From assembly GCF_000002235.5 (NCBI RefSeq), contig NW_022145544.1, positions 784,501-848,500 on the forward strand: DNA of 64,000 nt, written 5' to 3'. Source of the stretch: Strongylocentrotus purpuratus. Lineage: Eukaryota; Echinodermata; Echinoidea; Camarodonta; Strongylocentrotidae. The notes beneath the pieces are model-generated. The model was not told where the DNA came from, ran no database searches, and saw only the letters and a program-made list of their open reading frames with translations. Positions within the stretch are counted from its first letter, which is position 1. The number at the start of each line of letters is the position of its first letter. Shown here one piece after another: positions 59,761-64,000 of the stretch. A program made the position numbers and the translations under genes.

Positions 59761-59940
59761 GTTGTCCATACCGATAAGAGTGGACGTTGTGCTATGGTTC
59801 ATGCCGCTGACCATGGTCATCTACCTGTCCTGAGCTTCCTCCTTCAATGTGACTGGACTAAAGATGACCGTACACAGCTGACCCATAAATCAGTAGCTCA
59901 GCAAGCATTAGTAGCAGGGGCTGGAGCAGGCCATAAAGAG
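59761..59940 (+). CDS. TANC exon 16: ankyrin repeat
   Basis: Encodes residues 1606-1665 (180 nt, phase 0-0). Acceptor TTTGATCCTAG|, donor AAAGAG|GTAAAC. VVHTDKSGRCAMVHAADHGH and VLSFLLQCDW match vertebrate '[31 protein letters not shown]'. The tail QALVAGAGAGHKE corresponds to 'QALTAAASMGHSS' at the start of the next repeat. Confidence 0.95.
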
Positions 59941-60507
59941 GTAAACAAAGTTCTGAAGTATGAAAGATGAATTTGTCCTCATTCAAGATTGATCATACTG
60001 TTTTAGAATGGTGATAAATATTGTTCTCATCATGATCTTAAAATAAGAACGATTGAGACAAGCCTTGTAATGTAATCAAATCTGCTTGATGTCGCATGTG
60101 TGATAATGTGAAATGTGCATTAAATTAAACCTTACATACATGTAACGTAGAAGTGAACCTTTTTGGGGGGTGCCCGTTTTTACCAACACATCGCTTAATA
60201 GAAGCTGGGACCATTTTTTTTTACTGAAGTGTTCTCATAAACAAATATATATATATATAAATACCTTGTATGAACAATAGGTTTTCTTTTTTCATCTTTT
60301 AAAAGTTTGTTTCTCTTCACCAACTTGAGATTTACTGATGTTAAAGGTAGCAGTTAGTCTGTTTAGAAATTTCTAAACCAAAGAGACATCAATATTAAAT
60401 GAAACAGTTTGAACTTTAGGTTTTGATTTCTGTATGGTAAAGATGAAGTGGTAATTTTTATGGTAATTTTTCTCCTGTTCATTGCCATTGTGTTCTTTCT
60501 TCCACAG

Positions 60508-60601
60508 GTCTGTACATACTGCCTAGATCTTACAGATCCTAACTCTCCAACCACAAGCCTTCTCAGTGTGGACGAGCCTGATACCCTTCATGGAGACACA
60601 G
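60508..60601 (+). CDS. TANC exon 17: ankyrin linker
   Basis: Encodes residues 1666-1697 (94 nt, phase 0 to 1). Acceptor TTCTTCCACAG|, donor ACACAG|GTACAA. VCTYCLDLTDPNSPTTSLLS then DEPDTLHGDT, a loop insert between repeats where vertebrate TANC has '[26 protein letters not shown]'. No usable ATG. Identified by splice sites plus phase. Confidence 0.9.
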
Positions 60602-60663
60602 GTACAACTCATTAATGTTTATGACTGTCATTGTGGGGATTTCATTGTGGGGATTTCCCCATA

Positions 60664-60825
60664 CAGTCAAACCTGTCGTAGTGGCCACCTCTCTATAAAC
60701 GCCACCTAATTTTGTCCCCATCGAGAGAGAAATTTATGTTGTAGACCCTGCCTAGAAAGGCCACATGTCTGCAGTGGCCACATTTTCTGTTTCCTTGGGG
60801 GACCTTTCATGGACAGGTTTGACTG
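60664..60825. mobile_element. pogo/Tc1-like MITE, copy 1
   Basis: Ends CAGTCAAACCTGTC and GACAGGTTTGACTG are inverted repeats (a few mismatches). A TA precedes the left end; the right flank is TG, probably a mutated TA. Non-coding. It resembles the Tc1/mariner/pogo group by its CAGT start and TA target. The same ends occur at 61576-61731. Confidence 0.8.
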
Positions 60826-61083
60826 TGCATGTATGTGAGTTCCAATGATCATGCATGTGCAAGAGAAGTTTGTGCCAAGACATTAGGGTGTGCATTTTCA
60901 AAGCCTTGCAAAGCCTTTCAAAGTGGTTAGAAGCCATTGTATCATGAGTTATTTTATGTACCATAACAAAATCTCATAAGTATGATTACGTTGTAGCATC
61001 TCTTGATGTGTGGTTGATACAGGTTGCATATTCACAAATGGGTTTATTGGTAACACAATTATATCTTTATGTCAGGTTATTAT

Positions 61084-61244
61084 CAGGGCCTGTTGCATAA
61101 AACATTAATTGATGGTAACTTTGCCATCAATGGCAACTACCATGGTAACAGGGCTCAACAGCCAATCAAAAGCAAAGTTTCCATGGTAGTTACCATTGAT
61201 GGCAGAGTTACCATCAATGGTAAGTTTTGTGAAACAGGGCCCTG
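61084..61244. mobile_element. MITE forming a long hairpin, CAGGGCC ends
   Basis: Starts CAGGGCCTGTTGCATAAAAC and ends TTTTGTGAAACAGGGCCCTG. Nearly the whole element folds back: TTGATGGTAACTTTGCCATC pairs with GATGGCAGAGTTACCATCAA, and CAACTACCATGGTAAC pairs with CCATGGTAGTTACC around a CCAATCA loop. Sits just before exon 18 (61283), so the hairpin could affect splicing. Confidence 0.8.
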
Positions 61245-61282
61245 GAATTAATATCTGATATTGATTATTGATTGTGTTACAG

Positions 61283-61540
61283 CATTGACAGCTGCCTGCA
61301 GTCAGGGTCGCACTGAGGTGGTCAAGCTCCTGCTGAAGCGTGGAGCATCGGTCCAGAAGAGCAACCAATCCCAGATGACCCCTCTGATCTGCGCGGTCAG
61401 GAAAGGCCGATGGGAGATAGTGGACATCCTTCTCTTCAACCACGCTTCGCTGGAGGACACTGACCGACATGGACGGTCACCCCTCATGCTTGCGGCTGGA
61501 GAAGGCCACTTGGCTGTCCTTGAGGTGCTCCTAAGTAAAG
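61283..61540 (+). CDS. TANC exon 18: ankyrin repeats
   Basis: Encodes residues 1697-1783 (258 nt, phase 1-1). Acceptor ATTGTGTTACAG|, donor GTAAAG|GTTGGT. Two to three canonical repeats: ALTAACSQGRTEVVKLLLKR, MTPLICAVRKGRWEIVDILL, SPLMLAAGEGHLAVLEVLLS. Aligns with '[21 protein letters not shown]...[21 protein letters not shown]...[21 protein letters not shown]'. The apparent open frame runs on to 61593 but the donor precedes it. The intron contains a pogo-like MITE directly after. Confidence 0.97.
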
Positions 61541-61575
61541 GTTGGTCAGGAATCCTTATCCCAGCTCTCAAAATA

Positions 61576-61731
61576 CAGTCAAACCTGCTTTAGTGACCAC
61601 CTGTCTACACAGACCACATGATTTGTTTCCCTTGAAAATGGTTTCTCATTGAATCATGTACTAAAGGAGCCTGTCTACAAACACCACTTTTTGTGTTTCC
61701 CTTTGGCGGTCGCTATAGACAGGTTTGACTG
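61576..61731. mobile_element. pogo/Tc1-like MITE, copy 2
   Basis: CAGTCAAACCTG (61576) and CAGGTTTGACTG (ending 61731) form the inverted ends. TA flanks both sides (61574-61575 and 61732-61733), the expected target duplication. Internal sequence is diverged from copy 1. Confidence 0.85.
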
Positions 61732-62196
61732 TACATAAGAACCTTGGTTTGACTTGAAATGTATTCATTTGACAAAAACCTTACTGGTCAAGATGGTTTC
61801 AGATAAATGGAACTGATTTCCTCTAGTCATTTTTCATTTAACTGCAATTTTTAATGTGGTATGTGATGCAGAGAAGTTTCCTCAATCATTTGATGTGTGC
61901 ATTTTATGAATTAATTAGATGTTTCCATAAGCTTTTCAAGAGATTTGATCATTTATTACCAACATTCATTTCACATCGATACAATGGATATCTTTACACT
62001 ACGTGAATAGACACACTTTGGTAAAAGGAACTAAACAAAATAGCATAAATTAAACTGGTATACTTAAATATTGGATATCCTCTGATATGAAGGGCAACAC
62101 AAGGATTTCTTTTATAATCGAACGGTCAAGAATGGATTTTCTTTGATTAAAACGGTAGCATAAACGTTCCTTTCCATTTTCCCATACCCTCTTTAA

Positions 62197-62502
<306 letters not shown>

Positions 62503-62785
62503 TGATTTTAATGAAGAATAATTGTAAATGAACTTACCACATGATATATAACCTCCAACATATTCTAATGTATTTTGATCATCATCTTATCATCATCATT
62601 ATTATTATTTAACAGCTTCGATTTCCAGTCAGTACCACAATAGAAATCTCGAGGAGACTTGTTGCCCTCCCTTGAATGTACATATGGTGTGATAGCCTAA
62701 AGCGTTATCCACATCAGACACAGTAAACTTTATAAACGAAAACCTGCTGAAGCAAAACAGGATGATATATGTGCAGTGCACTTAA

Positions 62786-63730
<945 letters not shown>

Positions 63731-63924
63731 TAAAGCCTGACTGCACTACTTATAGCTACTTGGGCCCTCTAAATAGCAAACAATGCCTAATCGGTGCCTG
63801 TTGGTCCCCCATGATCCCCTTTTTCTTATGTTAATTGAGAGCTGATTTGATGAGATAACCACCTGTCAGTGACCTTGCAGGGAGGTTTAATCCCCCCTGG
63901 CCAAACTAGTGCAGATGGGCTTTA
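63731..63924 (+). mobile_element. ~190-bp MITE with TAAAGC..CTGCACTA ends, copy 2
   Basis: Starts TAAAGCCTGACTGCACTACT and ends ACTAGTGCAGATGGGCTTTA, a better preserved inverted pair than copy 1 at 58201. It contains a short extra segment (TATGTTAATTGAGAGC) relative to copy 1. In the intron after exon 21. Confidence 0.85.
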
Positions 63925-64000
63925 ATAGATAGGAAATTATTTAACACCAGCTTATTCAAGTCCTAAGAAACCATAGGCTTGGTCATTTAATAATATATTC

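Overview
This window is animal nuclear DNA: AT-rich, intron-rich and full of short interspersed repeats. I read it as an echinoderm, most likely a sea urchin. The reasons are the abundant ACATGTAC/TACATGTA palindromes, many small inverted-repeat transposons, SINE and Helitron remains, and a host gene that is clearly a deuterostome-like TANC orthologue. The species call is an inference from style. There is no bacterial operon, CRISPR array or recognisable viral gene.

One protein-coding gene explains the coding content. It lies on the + strand from about 7.5 kb to beyond the right edge. Joining exons by GT-AG sites and matching phases gives 21 coding exons: 7578-7734, 33372-33485, 34386-34502, 45560-45595 (tentative), 46107-46214, 46954-47118, 47850-49625, 50128-50475, 51316-51438, 52956-53234, 53608-53744, 53904-54695, 55309-55493, 57888-58128, 58833-59069, 59761-59940, 60508-60601, 61283-61540, 62213-62388, 62828-62960 and 63555-63646. 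The exon lengths sum to 5748 nt (1916 codons) in one open frame. Domain order is an N-terminal RING finger, a long low-complexity linker (proline-rich, RG-repeat, poly-Q and Ser-rich), a STAND-type P-loop NTPase, a helical segment, ankyrin repeats, and the first residues of the TPR region. The TPRs and C-terminus lie beyond the window. This is the TANC1/TANC2/Drosophila rolling pebbles (rols) scaffold family. The RING exon makes it resemble fly Rols rather than vertebrate TANC.

Layout: 1-7526 is upstream sequence with no supported gene, and includes a four-fold DR4-like AGGTCA array near 4.95 kb. 7735-33371 is a 25.6 kb first coding intron. It holds several inverted-repeat elements, arrays of CAAGCTTG palindromes, tandem duplications, a ~2.1 kb Helitron-like element (25371-27481) carrying a GC-rich island, and a broken reverse-transcriptase fragment. 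33-49 kb holds small proline-rich exons and one 1.8 kb exon. 50-64 kb holds the compact NTPase and ankyrin exons, whose introns carry further MITEs.

The points most worth a second look are: the RING-TANC architecture on an exon isolated by a giant intron; nine consecutive phase 1-1 exons encoding the linker; a 17-residue RG-rich tandem repeat; the Helitron with clean TC...CTAG ends; and the palindromic CAAGCTTG arrays.
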